From the NCBI RefSeq assembly GCF_020400585.1, contig NZ_JAINVF010000003.1, positions 1 through 64,000 on the forward strand: a stretch of DNA of 64,000 nucleotides. The letters are read 5' to 3'. Both the position numbers and the translations under genes were made by a program. The notes below the pieces were generated by a model that saw only the letters and a program-made list of their open reading frames with translations, had not been told where the DNA came from and made no database searches. Shown here piece by piece: positions 36,543 through 45,197 of this stretch (its first letter is position 1; each line of letters begins with the position of its first letter). Source of the DNA: Streptomyces sp. NK08204 (GTDB taxonomy: Bacteria > Actinomycetota > Actinomycetes > Streptomycetales > Streptomycetaceae).

Positions 36543-36735
36543 GCCCTCGACGACGTCGAGGCGACGGGCTCAGGGCCCGGCAAGGTGCGGGTCCGGGTGC
36601 GGGCGGCCGGGCCGTGCCACTCGGACCTGTCCGCGATGATCGGTGCACTGCCGCAGCCGCGCCGTTCCTGGCCGGCCACGAGGGCGCGGGCGAGATCCGG
36701 GAGGCAGGAGCCGCGTCCGTCTCAAGGGGCACTTC
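36543..36735 (+). pseudogene. Remnant of a zinc-dependent alcohol dehydrogenase
   Basis: The first frame reads ALDDVEATGSGPGKVRVRVR, then PCHSDLSAMIGALPQP. The Cys is the usual catalytic zinc ligand of MDR dehydrogenases. After a shift near 36656-36662 the next frame continues PFLAGHEGAGEIREAG, the GHExxG motif. The rest of the enzyme is absent. The fragment begins about 30 bases after the hydratase stop, in the same direction. Confidence 0.8.
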
Positions 36736-36928
36736 AACCGTCCACGCGCCGCCCCGGATGGCGGAGGACGTCCTCGCGGGCCCTGCCAGGCCCGAGGAGG
36801 GCGTGCCAGGCCCGAGGAGTGCGGCCCCGATCCGCTCGCCCCCGAACATGTCGCCCCGGCCGCCGGGGGAGACGTTCGCGGCGGCGCAGACGCCGGGACT
36901 CGGACGCGGGTGAACCGGCCGAACGCGA

Positions 36929-36962
36929 GAGGGGCCTCCCGTCCGGTGACGGAAAGCCCCTC
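36929..36962. terminator. Two-part hairpin terminator
   Basis: Outer arms GAGGGGC/GCCCCTC and inner arms CCGTC/GACGG. It lies 22 bases beyond the stop of the small minus-strand gene and after the dehydrogenase remnant, so it may serve both strands. Confidence 0.75.
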
Positions 36963-36983
36963 TTCCCCGTAACGCCTGAAGCG

Positions 36984-37142
36984 TCAGGCAGCCGCCTCGA
37001 CCTTCTCCGTGGACGGCTTGCGGTGCCGACCGCGCGGAGCCGTCTCGGTGTCGTGGGCCGCGACCGGACCCCGGTGCCGACCGTGGCCGACCGTCTCCTG
37101 CGAGTCGGCAGACAGCTGCTTCGTGGTGCTGATGTCGCTCAT
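36984..37142 (-). CDS. Small basic protein of 52 residues with RGRHRK-type repeats
   Basis: A short reading frame starting at ATG 37142 (MSDISTTKQLSADSQETVG) and ending at TGA 36984. It contains HGRHRGPVAAHD and PRGRHRKPSTEK, an internal repeat of a G-R-H-R motif. A GGGGTGA element lies upstream and a good terminator downstream, third positions are mostly G or C, and the upstream region is AT-rich enough for a promoter. There is no signal peptide or membrane segment. The function is unknown; nucleic-acid binding or a precursor peptide are possibilities only. Confidence 0.6.
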   Translation of the reverse strand: MSDISTTKQLSADSQETVGHGRHRGPVAAHDTETAPRGRHRKPSTEKVEAAA

Positions 37143-37238
37143 CGGAAGAATTCACCCCGTCAACATGATCTTTCGTACAGCCGGGCGAGTCTAACCGGCA
37201 CACCACGGGCCGAATCCAGGCGCACACGCCAACCGGCA

Positions 37239-38543
37239 CTACTTCGTTACAAGACGCCCCAGGGGTGCCTCGGCGAGCGGCATCGGACGTGCCGCACAAG
37301 GTTGCGGAGGCTCCGCTTCCGACGCCTTCCGTTGCTCCGTCCTTCCCGGTCCCTCCGTCTCCCCGGTGGCCATCTCCCCCCTGGGCGCCGTCAGTTCTGC
37401 CACGCCGCACGGAACCTCGTATGTGGCGTACGGCAGCCGCAGCACCCCCTCGTGCGTCCACAGGCCGGCACCCGTCAACCAGCCCGCCGGTGCGCGAAGA
37501 TGACGTACCTGCCGCTCGGCCGGCCGCCAGGTGGCCACCCAGCTGCCGAACGGCCCGTCGACGCGCAGCGCGACCGCACAGTTCTCCGGCATCAGCGCCT
37601 GACCCGGCTGGATCGCGAACGGTGTCACCGAGCAGTCCGTCACCCGCAGGCACTCCGGGAAGCGCACCGGCAGCGTGCTGCCCAGAACCCCCCAGCCCAG
37701 CCGTTCCTGCCCGGGGGAGGGCGCGTCGGAGGAGATCAGCAGCAGCCCGCTCTCGGGGTCGGCCAGCAGCAGCCGGTCGTCGCTGTCGTCCGCGATCTGC
37801 AACAGGGGCGAGATCTCGCCGCCGCGCTCCAGGTCCACCACGACCGTCTTGGTGCGCCCGCCCAGTTCCCGGTCCAGCGCGAGCATGCGCCCGGCGTGGT
37901 CCAGCCACGCCCCGCCCGAGCAGCGCCCCGGGATCTCCGCGAGCGGCTCCGGCCCGACGGCGCCGCCCGCCACCAGCCACACCGTGGTCGTGTGCGGGCC
38001 GACGGCGAGGGCGTACGCCCGCGCGCCCCCCGGCGCCGGCGGCAGCAGCGTGAGCCGGGTGCCGGGCTCGGGGCTCTCGACCGCGCCCAGCGGCAGCTCG
38101 CCGGTGCCGGGTCCGGTCGGGTACAGCAGCGAGAAGGCGTGCCGCCGCTCCACCAGCCGGTGGATCAGCACCCGCCCGTCCGCCATGGGCTGCACCTCGG
38201 TGCCGGGCTCCTCCGGCTGGTTGCCGGGCAGCGGCACCGCGTAGGGCTCGGGGCCGTCCAGTGTCCAGCGCTCAGGGAACAGGGAGTCACCGTCGAGCGC
38301 GAGCCGGGCCGCGTACGCGCCGTCCGCCGTGAGGGCGCACCCCGCTCCCCGCACACCGCCGTCCTCGCCGGCTCCCTCGCAGGATCCCTCGGTCGCAGGA
38401 GATCCGGTCGCAGGAGATCCGGTCGCAGGGAATGCGGGCGCGGAGAACCCGGTCGCAGGGAATCCGGTCGCAGGGAATCCGGGGGCAGGGAATTCGGTCG
38501 TGGGGAATTCGGCCGAAGGGGGTTCGATCGCACAGACCGTCAT
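37239..38543 (-). CDS. Hypothetical protein with N-terminal pentapeptide repeats and propeller-like body
   Basis: A 434-residue protein starting at ATG 38543 (MTVCAIEPPSAEF). Residues 10-50 are a run of FPATG-like pentapeptides. The remaining 380 residues consist of repeated strands with motifs such as LDRELGGRTKTVVVDLERGG, DDRLLLADPESGLLLISSD and SWVATWRPAERQVRHL, suggesting a beta-propeller. There is no signal peptide, membrane helix or catalytic motif. I recognise the type as a Streptomyces hypothetical with no assigned function. Confidence 0.75.
   Translation of the reverse strand: MTVCAIEPPSAEFPTTEFPAPGFPATGFPATGFSAPAFPATGSPATGSPATEGSCEGAGEDGGVRGAGCALTADGAYAARLALDGDSLFPERWTLDGPEPYAVPLPGNQPEEPGTEVQPMADGRVLIHRLVERRHAFSLLYPTGPGTGELPLGAVESPEPGTRLTLLPPAPGGARAYALAVGPHTTTVWLVAGGAVGPEPLAEIPGRCSGGAWLDHAGRMLALDRELGGRTKTVVVDLERGGEISPLLQIADDSDDRLLLADPESGLLLISSDAPSPGQERLGWGVLGSTLPVRFPECLRVTDCSVTPFAIQPGQALMPENCAVALRVDGPFGSWVATWRPAERQVRHLRAPAGWLTGAGLWTHEGVLRLPYATYEVPCGVAELTAPRGEMATGETEGPGRTEQRKASEAEPPQPCAARPMPLAEAPLGRLVTK
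38382..38525. repeat. 15-base coding repeats (FPATG units)
   Basis: Roughly nine 15-base units of the GCAGGGAATCCGGTC type encode the N-terminal pentapeptide repeat on the minus strand; some neighbours are identical (GCAGGAGATCCGGTC twice), others differ by 1-4 bases. Confidence 0.85.
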
Positions 38544-38728
38544 CGTTCGGTCACCTCCGGCGACGAAGCTAGTTTTCGCACGCACGGCCGTGGGACGGGC
38601 CGATGTCGCTTCACACATACGGGTGGCGCAGAAGCGATTCAGCTGAGGAAGCGAGGCATGTGTGCTGAACGGGATCCGGGGGAGCGGACGCGGTACAGCC
38701 CGCCAGATCATCCAGGTAGCCTTTTACC

Positions 38729-39685
38729 GTGCCCCGTCTGTCTGAAGTCATTGCCGCGCTGGAGAACCTGTGGCCCGCAGAGCGGGCCGAGTCCTGGGAC
38801 GCGGTCGGCACGGTCGTGGGCGACCCCGACCAGGCGGTCACCCGGATCCTGGTCGCCGTCGACCCCGTGCAGGAGATCGTCGACGAGGCGGTGGAACTCG
38901 GCGCCGACCTGCTGATCACCCACCACCCGCTCTACCTGCGCGGTACGACCACGGTCGCGGCCACGCACTTCAAGGGCCGGGTGGTGCACACCCTGATCAA
39001 GAACGACATCGCCCTGCACGTCGCCCACACCAACGCCGACACGGCCGACCCGGGCGTCTCCGACGCGCTGGCCGGAGCCCTGGATCTGCGGGTCGTACGG
39101 CCTCTCGTGCCCGACCCGACCGACCCCGCGGGCCGCCGGGGCCTCGGCCGGGTCTGCGAACTCGACCACCCGCTCACCGTCCGCGAGCTGGCCGCGCGAG
39201 CCGCCGAGCGGCTGCCCGCCACTGCGCAGGGCATTCGGGTGGCCGGCGACCCCGAGGCCATGGTCCGCACGATCGCCGTCAGCGGCGGCTCCGGCGACAG
39301 CCTCTTCGACCAGGTCCGCGCGGCGGGCGTCGACGCCTTCCTCACCGCCGACCTGCGCCACCACCCCGCCTCGGAGGCGGTCGCCCGGAGCCCGCTCGCG
39401 CTGCTCGACGCGGCGCACTGGGCCACCGAGTGGCCCTGGTGCGAGCTGGCCGCGACCCAGCTCGACGAGATCTCCGACCGCCACGGCTGGGACCTGCGCG
39501 TCCACGTGTCGAAGACCGTCACCGACCCCTGGACCGCCCACGCGCCGTCCTCCCACCCGTCTCCCGCCACCGCCCCTCCAAGGAGCGCTTCGCGCGCCGC
39601 CTCCGATTCGTCTCCCGCCACCACCCCTCCCTCGAGCGCTTCGCGCGCCCCTTCCACTTCCGATACACCTGGAGCCCCCAACTGA
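38729..39685 (+). CDS. Nif3-like dinuclear metal-centre protein
   Basis: A 318-residue protein of the NIF3/YqfO family starting at GTG 38729. Metal ligands are visible in ADLLITHHPLYLRG (two His), HVAHTNADTADPGVSDALAG (His, Asp) and, near the end, LDAAHWATEWP (His, Glu). The central insert expected for the longer actinobacterial form is not prominent. The last ~45 residues are Ser/Pro/Ala-rich and contain a duplicated stretch. The function of the family remains unsettled (GTP cyclohydrolase II-like or metal chaperone). The stop overlaps the next gene's start. Confidence 0.93.
   Translation: MPRLSEVIAALENLWPAERAESWDAVGTVVGDPDQAVTRILVAVDPVQEIVDEAVELGADLLITHHPLYLRGTTTVAATHFKGRVVHTLIKNDIALHVAHTNADTADPGVSDALAGALDLRVVRPLVPDPTDPAGRRGLGRVCELDHPLTVRELAARAAERLPATAQGIRVAGDPEAMVRTIAVSGGSGDSLFDQVRAAGVDAFLTADLRHHPASEAVARSPLALLDAAHWATEWPWCELAATQLDEISDRHGWDLRVHVSKTVTDPWTAHAPSSHPSPATAPPRSASRAASDSSPATTPPSSASRAPSTSDTPGAPN
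39561..39665 (+). repeat. Imperfect direct duplication at the end of the Nif3 gene
   Basis: About 43 bases starting TCCCGCCACCGCCCCTCC and ending in GAGCGCTTCGCGCGCC recur 60 bases later with few changes, giving two copies of a SPAT-PP-SASRA tail motif. Confidence 0.8.
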
Positions 39686-40425
39686 ACGCCGCGCCCGCCG
39701 ACCAGATCCGACTCCTCGACGTCCAGGCCCTGGACGTGCGCCTGCAGCAGCTCGCGCACAAGCGGAAGTCGCTGCCCGAGCACGCCGAGATCGAGTCGCT
39801 GACCAAGGACCTCACGCAGCTGCGCGACCTGCTGGTGGCCGCGCAGACCGAGGAGAGCGACTGCGCCCGCGAGCAGACCAAGGCCGAGCAGGACGTGGAC
39901 CAGGTGCGCCAGCGCGCCGCCCGCGACCAGCAGCGACTGGACTCCGGTGCCGTCTCGTCCCCCAAGGACCTGTCCAACCTCCAGCACGAGATCGCCTCCC
40001 TCGCCAAGCGGCAGGGCGACCTGGAGGACGTCGTCCTGGAGGTCATGGAGCGCCGTGAGGCCGCCCAGGAGCGGGTGACCGAGCTGACCGGGCGGGTCGC
40101 GTCGGTGCAGTCCAAGATCGACGACGCCACCGCGCGCCGGGACGCGGCCTTCGGACAGATCGACACCGAGGCCGCCGCCGTGACCAAGGAACGCCAGGTC
40201 GTCGCCGCGTCCGTCCCCGCGGACCTGCTCAAGCTGTACGACAGGCTGCGCGGGCAGCAGGGCGGCATCGGCGCGGCCAAGCTGTACGCCCGCACCTGCC
40301 AGGGCTGCCGCCAGGAACTGGCCATCACCGAGCTGAACGAGGTCCGCACGGCGGCGCCGGACGCGGTGGTCCGCTGCGTGAACTGCAGCCGCATTCTGGT
40401 GCGTACCGCCGAGTCGGGTCTCTGA
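39682..40425 (+). CDS. Coiled-coil protein with C-terminal zinc ribbon
   Basis: A 247-residue protein. I place the start at CTG 39682, which overlaps the Nif3 stop and has GGAG 7 bases upstream, because family members begin MNAAPADQIRLLDVQALD. A long charged coiled coil spans about residues 20-190. The C-terminus has CQGCRQELAI and VRCVNCSRIL, four zinc-ligating cysteines. Such proteins usually lie between nif3 and the RNase H gene in actinobacteria and may act in RNA or translation-related processes; the role is unknown. Confidence 0.88.
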   Translation: MNAAPADQIRLLDVQALDVRLQQLAHKRKSLPEHAEIESLTKDLTQLRDLLVAAQTEESDCAREQTKAEQDVDQVRQRAARDQQRLDSGAVSSPKDLSNLQHEIASLAKRQGDLEDVVLEVMERREAAQERVTELTGRVASVQSKIDDATARRDAAFGQIDTEAAAVTKERQVVAASVPADLLKLYDRLRGQQGGIGAAKLYARTCQGCRQELAITELNEVRTAAPDAVVRCVNCSRILVRTAESGL

Positions 40426-40447
40426 GAGACCGGTAAGGAGCTCTGGC

Positions 40448-41674
40448 GTGGGGGAGTTCATCGTCGAGGCCGACGGCGGGTCGCGGGGCAACCCGGGGCC
40501 CGCCGGCTACGGAGCCGTGGTCAGCGACGCGGCGACCGGGGAGACCCTGGCCGAGGCCGCGGAGTACATCGGCGTCGCCACGAACAACGTGGCCGAGTAC
40601 CGGGGACTGCTGGCCGGCCTGCGCACCGCGCACGCTCTGGACCCCGGCGCCACGGTCCACGTACGGATGGACTCCAAGCTCGTCATCGAGCAGATGTCGG
40701 GCCGCTGGAAGATCAAACACCCCGGCATGAAGCCCCTTGCCGCCGAGGCCGGCCGTGTCTTCCCGCCCGGCCGGGTCACCTACGAGTGGATCCCCCGCGA
40801 ACAGAACAAACACGCCGACCGCCTGGCCAACGAGGCGATGGACGCGGGCACGAAGGGCGAGCAGTGGTCTGCTTCGGTACCCGCGGCCGACGTGACCGCA
40901 CGCGCGGCCGAGACCGGCGGCACCGGTGTGGCGGCACCTCCCGGCGAGCAGCCCCCCGCCACCCCCACCGAGCCGCGCCCGGCCACCACGGCCGCTACCG
41001 CGCCCGCGGCCACCACCACCCCCGGCTGGAGCGCTGCCCCTGACCTCGGCGCCCCCGCCACCCTCGTCCTGCTCCGCCACGGCGAAACCCCGCTCACCCC
41101 CCAGAAACGCTTCTCCGGCAGCGGCGGTACCAACCCCTCCCTCTCGGACGCGGGCCGCGAACAGGCCCACCGAGTCGCCGAGACCCTCGCCCGGCGCGGC
41201 ACGATCCAGGCCGTCCTCGCCTCTCCGCTCGCCCGCACCCGCGAAACCGCCGCCATCGTCGCCGCCCGCCTCGGCCTGGACGTGGCGATCGAGGAAGGCC
41301 TGCGCGAAACGGACTTCGGCGCCTGGGAGGGCCTCACCTTCGGTGAGGTGCGCGAGCGCTACCCGGACGACCTGAACGCCTGGCTGGCCGACCCGCAGGC
41401 CCACCCCACCGGCGGCGGCGAGAGCTTCGCGGAGACCGCCACCAGGATGGCCGCCACCCGTGACAAGCTGGTCGCCTCCCACGGGGGCCGTACGGTGCTG
41501 CTGGTCACGCACGTCACCCCGATCAAGACCCTCGTCCGCCTGGCCCTCGGCGCCCCGCCGGAGTCCCTGTTCCGCATGGAGCTGTCGGCGGCCTCCCTGT
41601 CGGCGGTGGCCTACTACGCCGACGGCAACGCGAGCGTACGGCTCTTCAACGACACGTCCCACCTGCGCCCCTGA
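40448..41674 (+). CDS. Bifunctional RNase H / CobC-type phosphatase
   Basis: A 408-residue fusion starting at GTG 40448 behind AAGGAG. Residues 1-140 form a type I RNase H (FIVEADGGSRGNPGPAGYGA, NNVAEYRGLLAGL, MDSKLVIEQM, the four acidic metal ligands). After a Pro/Thr-rich linker, residues 200-400 form a histidine phosphatase with LVLLRHGETPLTPQKRFSG, where the His is the phospho-acceptor, and LLVTHVTPIKT. The phosphatase half resembles alpha-ribazole phosphatase of cobalamin assembly. This matches known actinobacterial RNase HI-CobC fusions. Confidence 0.95.
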   Translation: MGEFIVEADGGSRGNPGPAGYGAVVSDAATGETLAEAAEYIGVATNNVAEYRGLLAGLRTAHALDPGATVHVRMDSKLVIEQMSGRWKIKHPGMKPLAAEAGRVFPPGRVTYEWIPREQNKHADRLANEAMDAGTKGEQWSASVPAADVTARAAETGGTGVAAPPGEQPPATPTEPRPATTAATAPAATTTPGWSAAPDLGAPATLVLLRHGETPLTPQKRFSGSGGTNPSLSDAGREQAHRVAETLARRGTIQAVLASPLARTRETAAIVAARLGLDVAIEEGLRETDFGAWEGLTFGEVRERYPDDLNAWLADPQAHPTGGGESFAETATRMAATRDKLVASHGGRTVLLVTHVTPIKTLVRLALGAPPESLFRMELSAASLSAVAYYADGNASVRLFNDTSHLRP

Positions 41675-41866
41675 TCCCACCGGCCTCCCCTGAGAGGCCC
41701 CCGGGCCAGGTGGTGCCCCTGATGTCCCCGGGGCAGGCGGCACTCGGGCGCGGTCTGCGGCCCGACCCACCGGTCGCGCAGAAGCGGGCCTGCGGCAGCG
41801 GACCGGCCGGCGACCTCAGACACCCGGCGCCGCCCGCAGCCTGCGCTGGGAAGAACCCCCCAGCCA

Positions 41867-41896
41867 CACCCTGTGCAAAGGACGTTGCGCAGGGTG
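41867..41896. terminator. Hairpin between convergent genes
   Basis: CACCCTGTGCAA pairs with TTGCGCAGGGTG (one G-T pair) around AGGACG. It lies in the 269-base gap after the RNase H-phosphatase gene and before the YaaA gene's end. No other element is seen in the gap. Confidence 0.6.
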
Positions 41897-41943
41897 CAAA
41901 CGGCCCACGAGGGCCCGGCCACGAACGCAGTCACGACCCGGGC

Positions 41944-42729
41944 TCAGTGGACCTGCTCCACCAGCACGTCCAGCGACCACGCCTTCCCGGCGCCGCCAGG
42001 CGCCTGCGCCTCCACCGCGTACCCCAGCTCCCGCAGCACGCCGACCAGTGCGGCAGGGTCCCGCGGCGCGGCACCGGCCGTCAGCAGGCTCCGTACGATG
42101 CGGCCCTTGGTCGCCTTGTTGAAGTGGCTGACGACCTTCCGGGTCGGCGCGTGCAGCACCCGTACCGTCGCGGTCCGCGCGGCGATCTCGCCCTTCGGCT
42201 TCCAGGCCGCCGCATAGGCGGAGGACCGCAGGTCCAGCACGAGCCCGTCACCGGCCGCCGCCGGCAGCACCTCGGCCATCGGCGCACGCCAGTGCCCGGC
42301 CAGCGCGCCGAGCCCCGGCAGCTTCACGCCCATCGAGCAGCGGTAGGAGGGGATGCGGTCCGTCACCCGGACGGCACCCCACAGCCCGGAGAAGACCAGC
42401 AGCGAGCGCGCCGCGCGCTTCTTCGCCGCCGCGTCCAGCGAGGCCAGGTCCAGGGCGTCGTAGAGCACACCGGTGTAGATCTCCCCGGCCGGGCGGGCCC
42501 CGGCCGTCCGCAGGCCCGCGTTCTTCACGACCTCACCGCGCAGCCCCTCGCTCAGCCCGAGCACCTCGCGCGCCTTCTCCTCGTCCCCGGCGCACAGCTC
42601 GACCAGCTCGCCGAGCACGGCCTCGCGCGCACCGCTCAGCCCGGGCAGGGACAACGACTCCAGCTTCACCGGGGCACCCTTGCCCGGATTCGCCTTGCCT
42701 TCGGAGGGCGGCAGCAGGACCAGCAACAC
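41944..42729 (-). CDS. yaaA: Peroxide stress protein YaaA
   Basis: A 261-residue protein of the YaaA/DUF328 family. It begins MLLVLLPPSEGKANPGKGAP, the family signature with a conserved PxSxxK. Later blocks are IYTGVLYDALD, FSGLWGAVRVTDRIPSYRC and SHFNKATKGRIVR, all typical. The start is GTG 42729 with AAGGAG 3 bases upstream; a longer frame upstream is not protein-like. In E. coli YaaA limits free iron and DNA damage during peroxide stress. The gene diverges from the AraC regulator gene. Confidence 0.93.
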   Translation of the reverse strand: MLLVLLPPSEGKANPGKGAPVKLESLSLPGLSGAREAVLGELVELCAGDEEKAREVLGLSEGLRGEVVKNAGLRTAGARPAGEIYTGVLYDALDLASLDAAAKKRAARSLLVFSGLWGAVRVTDRIPSYRCSMGVKLPGLGALAGHWRAPMAEVLPAAAGDGLVLDLRSSAYAAAWKPKGEIAARTATVRVLHAPTRKVVSHFNKATKGRIVRSLLTAGAAPRDPAALVGVLRELGYAVEAQAPGGAGKAWSLDVLVEQVH

Positions 42730-42906
42730 GTACTCCTTACGTAGACCTCCGCGCCAGCGTACGGCGTGCCGCCCCGCCTCCTCGGCCTGCGCTCGCTCCC
42801 CGTGAGGGCCCCGGCCCGCGCGGACCCGCCCCGGCATGGAACCGGAGCGGTACGGCGTTGCACCCGCAGGAAGCGGTCGGACGGGTACGGCAAAGGGGGG
42901 TGCGCC

Positions 42907-43731
42907 ATGGCGGAACGGGCGCTGTGGACACGGGCACGACTGGGCCGCTGCGGCCCCCCGCTCGACCTGCTGACCGCCTCCTTCGACAAGCACGTCTACG
43001 CCCCGCACGCCCACGAGGAGTACACCATCGGCGTCTGCGTGGGCGGCTCCGAGGTGATCGACTACCGGGGCGGCCACATCCGCACCGGACCCGGCACGAT
43101 CGTCGTCCTCGACCCCGGCGAGATACACACCGGCGGTCCCGGCGACACCGGCGACGGCTACGCCTACCGCGCCCTGTACGCCGACCCGGCCCTGCTGACC
43201 GAGGGCACCCTCGGCGGCCTGCCGTACTTCCGTGAACCGCTCCTCGACGACCCCGAGCTGACCACCGCGCTGCGCACCGCGCACACCGAACTCAGCGTCT
43301 GCCCCGACCCCCTGGAGGCCGAGTCCCGCCTGCCCTGGCTGCTGACGGCGCTGGCCCGCCGCCACTCCACGGCCCGGCCGGTCGCCGACCGGATCCCCGG
43401 CGCCCATGCCATCGCCCTGACCGTCCGCGACCGCCTGGCCGACGAACTCACCACCCCGCCCTCCCTCGCCCTGCTCGCCGCCGACCTCGGCCTGTCCCGC
43501 TACCAGCTCCTGCGGGCCTTCCGTACGACGCTGGGCGTACCGCCGTACGCCTGGCTCGCCCAGCACCGCGTCGCCCGCGCCCGCGGGCTGCTGGAGAGCG
43601 GGCTGCGCCCCGCCGAGGTGGCCGCCCTCGTCGGCTTCGCGGACCAGGCCCACCTGACCCGCTGGTTCCGCCGGGTGCTCGGGGTGACCCCGGCGGCCTA
43701 CCGCAACAGCGTTCAAGACGCCCGCGGCTGA
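42907..43731 (+). CDS. AraC family transcriptional regulator
   Basis: A 274-residue regulator starting at ATG 42907. The N-terminal cupin-like domain has HVYAPHAHEEYTIGVCVGG and GTIVVLDPGEIHTGGP, as in AraC-type effector domains. The C-terminal double helix-turn-helix is LALLAADLGLSRYQLLRAFR and EVAALVGFADQAHLTRWFRR, followed by VLGVTPAAYR. The EamA transporter gene follows within 20 bases and is probably its target; this pairing is common. Confidence 0.93.
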   Translation: MAERALWTRARLGRCGPPLDLLTASFDKHVYAPHAHEEYTIGVCVGGSEVIDYRGGHIRTGPGTIVVLDPGEIHTGGPGDTGDGYAYRALYADPALLTEGTLGGLPYFREPLLDDPELTTALRTAHTELSVCPDPLEAESRLPWLLTALARRHSTARPVADRIPGAHAIALTVRDRLADELTTPPSLALLAADLGLSRYQLLRAFRTTLGVPPYAWLAQHRVARARGLLESGLRPAEVAALVGFADQAHLTRWFRRVLGVTPAAYRNSVQDARG

Positions 43732-43750
43732 GGTGGCCGAAACTCATCCC

Positions 43751-44683
43751 ATGACTGCACGCGGCTGGCTTCTGTTCTCCCTGATGGGAGTGGTCTGGGG
43801 CATCCCCTATCTGTTGATCAAGGTGGCGGTGGACGCGGTGTCCCCGCCGGTCGTGGTGTTCACGCGCTGCGCGGTCGGCGCGGCCCTGCTGCTCCCGTTC
43901 GCCCTGCGCCAGGGCGGCCTGGCCGACACCGTACGAGCCCACTGGCGCCCCCTGCTGGCCTTCGCGGTCCTGGAGATCATGGGCCCCTGGCTCACCCTCA
44001 CCGACGCCGAACGGCACCTGTCCAGCTCGACGGCCGGCCTGCTGATCGCGGGCGTCCCCATCGCGGGCGTCGTCATCTCCCGGTTCTTCGGCGGCGCGGA
44101 ACACCTCGGCGCCCGGCGCGTCTCGGGCCTGGCCCTGGGCCTGGCCGGCGTCACCGTCCTGACCCTCCCGCACCTCACCGGCGGCGACGCACGCTCGCTG
44201 GCCGAGGTGCTGTTCACGGTCCTGGGCTACGCCACCGCGCCCCTGATAGCCGCGCGCCGCATGAAGGACGTACCGTCCCTGCACCTGACCACGGTGTGCC
44301 TGACCCTGGCCGCCCTCGCGTACGCCCCCGCCGCCGCACTCACCCACCCGACGGCGCTCCCCTCCGCCTCCGTCCTGGCCGCCCTGGCCGCCCTGGGAGT
44401 GCTGTGCACGGCGGTGGCCTTCGTGGCGTTCCTGGAACTGATCAAGGAGGCGGGCCCGACCCGGGCGACGGTGATCACGTACGTCAACCCGGCGGTGGCC
44501 GTGGCGGCGGGCGCCCTGTTCCTGAACGAACGGCTGACCCCCGGCATCCTGGTGGCCTTCACCCTGATCCTGGCGGGCTCGGTCCTCGCGACGGCCTCCG
44601 CCGGTCCACGCCGGTCCACCCGACCGGTACCATGGTCGGCACGGCAGACGAGCCGGGCGGACGGCCGCGTGGAGTCCCCCTAG
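43751..44683 (+). CDS. EamA/DMT family transporter
   Basis: A membrane protein of about 310 residues with ten predicted helices in two EamA repeats. The first begins LLFSLMGVVWGIPYLLIKVA and the second includes TRATVITYVNPAVAVAAGALFLNERL, the usual last-helix region. I start at ATG 43751; GTG 43733 is an alternative. It probably exports or imports a small metabolite under control of the AraC regulator next door. The last 38 bases lie inside the 5' end of rnpB, so transcription of this gene runs into the RNase P RNA gene. Confidence 0.9.
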   Translation: MTARGWLLFSLMGVVWGIPYLLIKVAVDAVSPPVVVFTRCAVGAALLLPFALRQGGLADTVRAHWRPLLAFAVLEIMGPWLTLTDAERHLSSSTAGLLIAGVPIAGVVISRFFGGAEHLGARRVSGLALGLAGVTVLTLPHLTGGDARSLAEVLFTVLGYATAPLIAARRMKDVPSLHLTTVCLTLAALAYAPAAALTHPTALPSASVLAALAALGVLCTAVAFVAFLELIKEAGPTRATVITYVNPAVAVAAGALFLNERLTPGILVAFTLILAGSVLATASAGPRRSTRPVPWSARQTSRADGRVESP

Positions 44684-45055
44684 GGGGCTTCCCGAGGAAC
44701 GTCCGGGCTCCACAGGGCAGGGTGGTGGCTAACGGCCACCCGGGGTGACCCGCGGGACAGTGCCACAGAAAGCAGACCGCCGGGGACCTCGGTCCTCGGT
44801 AAGGGTGAAACGGTGGTGTAAGAGACCACCAGTGCCCAGGGTGACCTGGGCAGCTAGGTAAACCCCACCCGGAGCAAGGTCAAAAGGAGCCGCCGTGAAA
44901 GGCGCGCTCTGCGCGGACGTTCGAGGGCTGCCCGCCCGAGTCCGCGGGTAGACCGCACGAGGCCGGCGGCAACGCCGGCCCTAGATGGATGGCCGTCGCC
45001 CCGGCGTCCGCGAGGACACCGGGGAACAGAACCCGGCGTACAGCCCGACTCGTCT
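44646..45055 (+). ncRNA. rnpB: RNase P RNA (bacterial class A)
   Basis: Ends pair as helix P1: AGACGAG at 44646-44652 with CTCGTCT at 45049-45055. Conserved elements appear in order: GAGGAACGTCCGGGCTCCAC, ACAGAAAGCAGACCGCC, GGTAAGGGTGAAACGGTGG and AGAGACCACCAG in the 5' and middle parts, then CCCTAGATGGATG and ACAGAACCCGGCGTACAG near the 3' end. The length of about 410 bases suits Streptomyces. The RNA is the catalytic part of the tRNA 5' processing enzyme. Confidence 0.97.
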
Positions 45056-45197
45056 GCCGCCACCTGCGGCTTTGCCCGGGAAAGAGCCTCAGCACCGAAA
45101 AGTCCCTGGCGCAGACGCCCGGGGGATGCCTCTGACCTGGGGCAGATCCAGCGCGGCCGGAAGGCGGCGGCAGGGCGGTCACGGGTGAGGCGAACGC

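Noticed and set aside
41675..41943. Possible small RNA or gene between the RNase H-phosphatase and YaaA genes
   Set aside because: Only a single hairpin is visible; no reading frame with coding-like codon use and no promoter signal were found.
45056..45197. Possible attachment site or extra RNA gene in the gap after rnpB
   Set aside because: No repeat of the rnpB 3' end, no integrase and no further conserved RNA structure could be seen in this gap or at the other island boundary.
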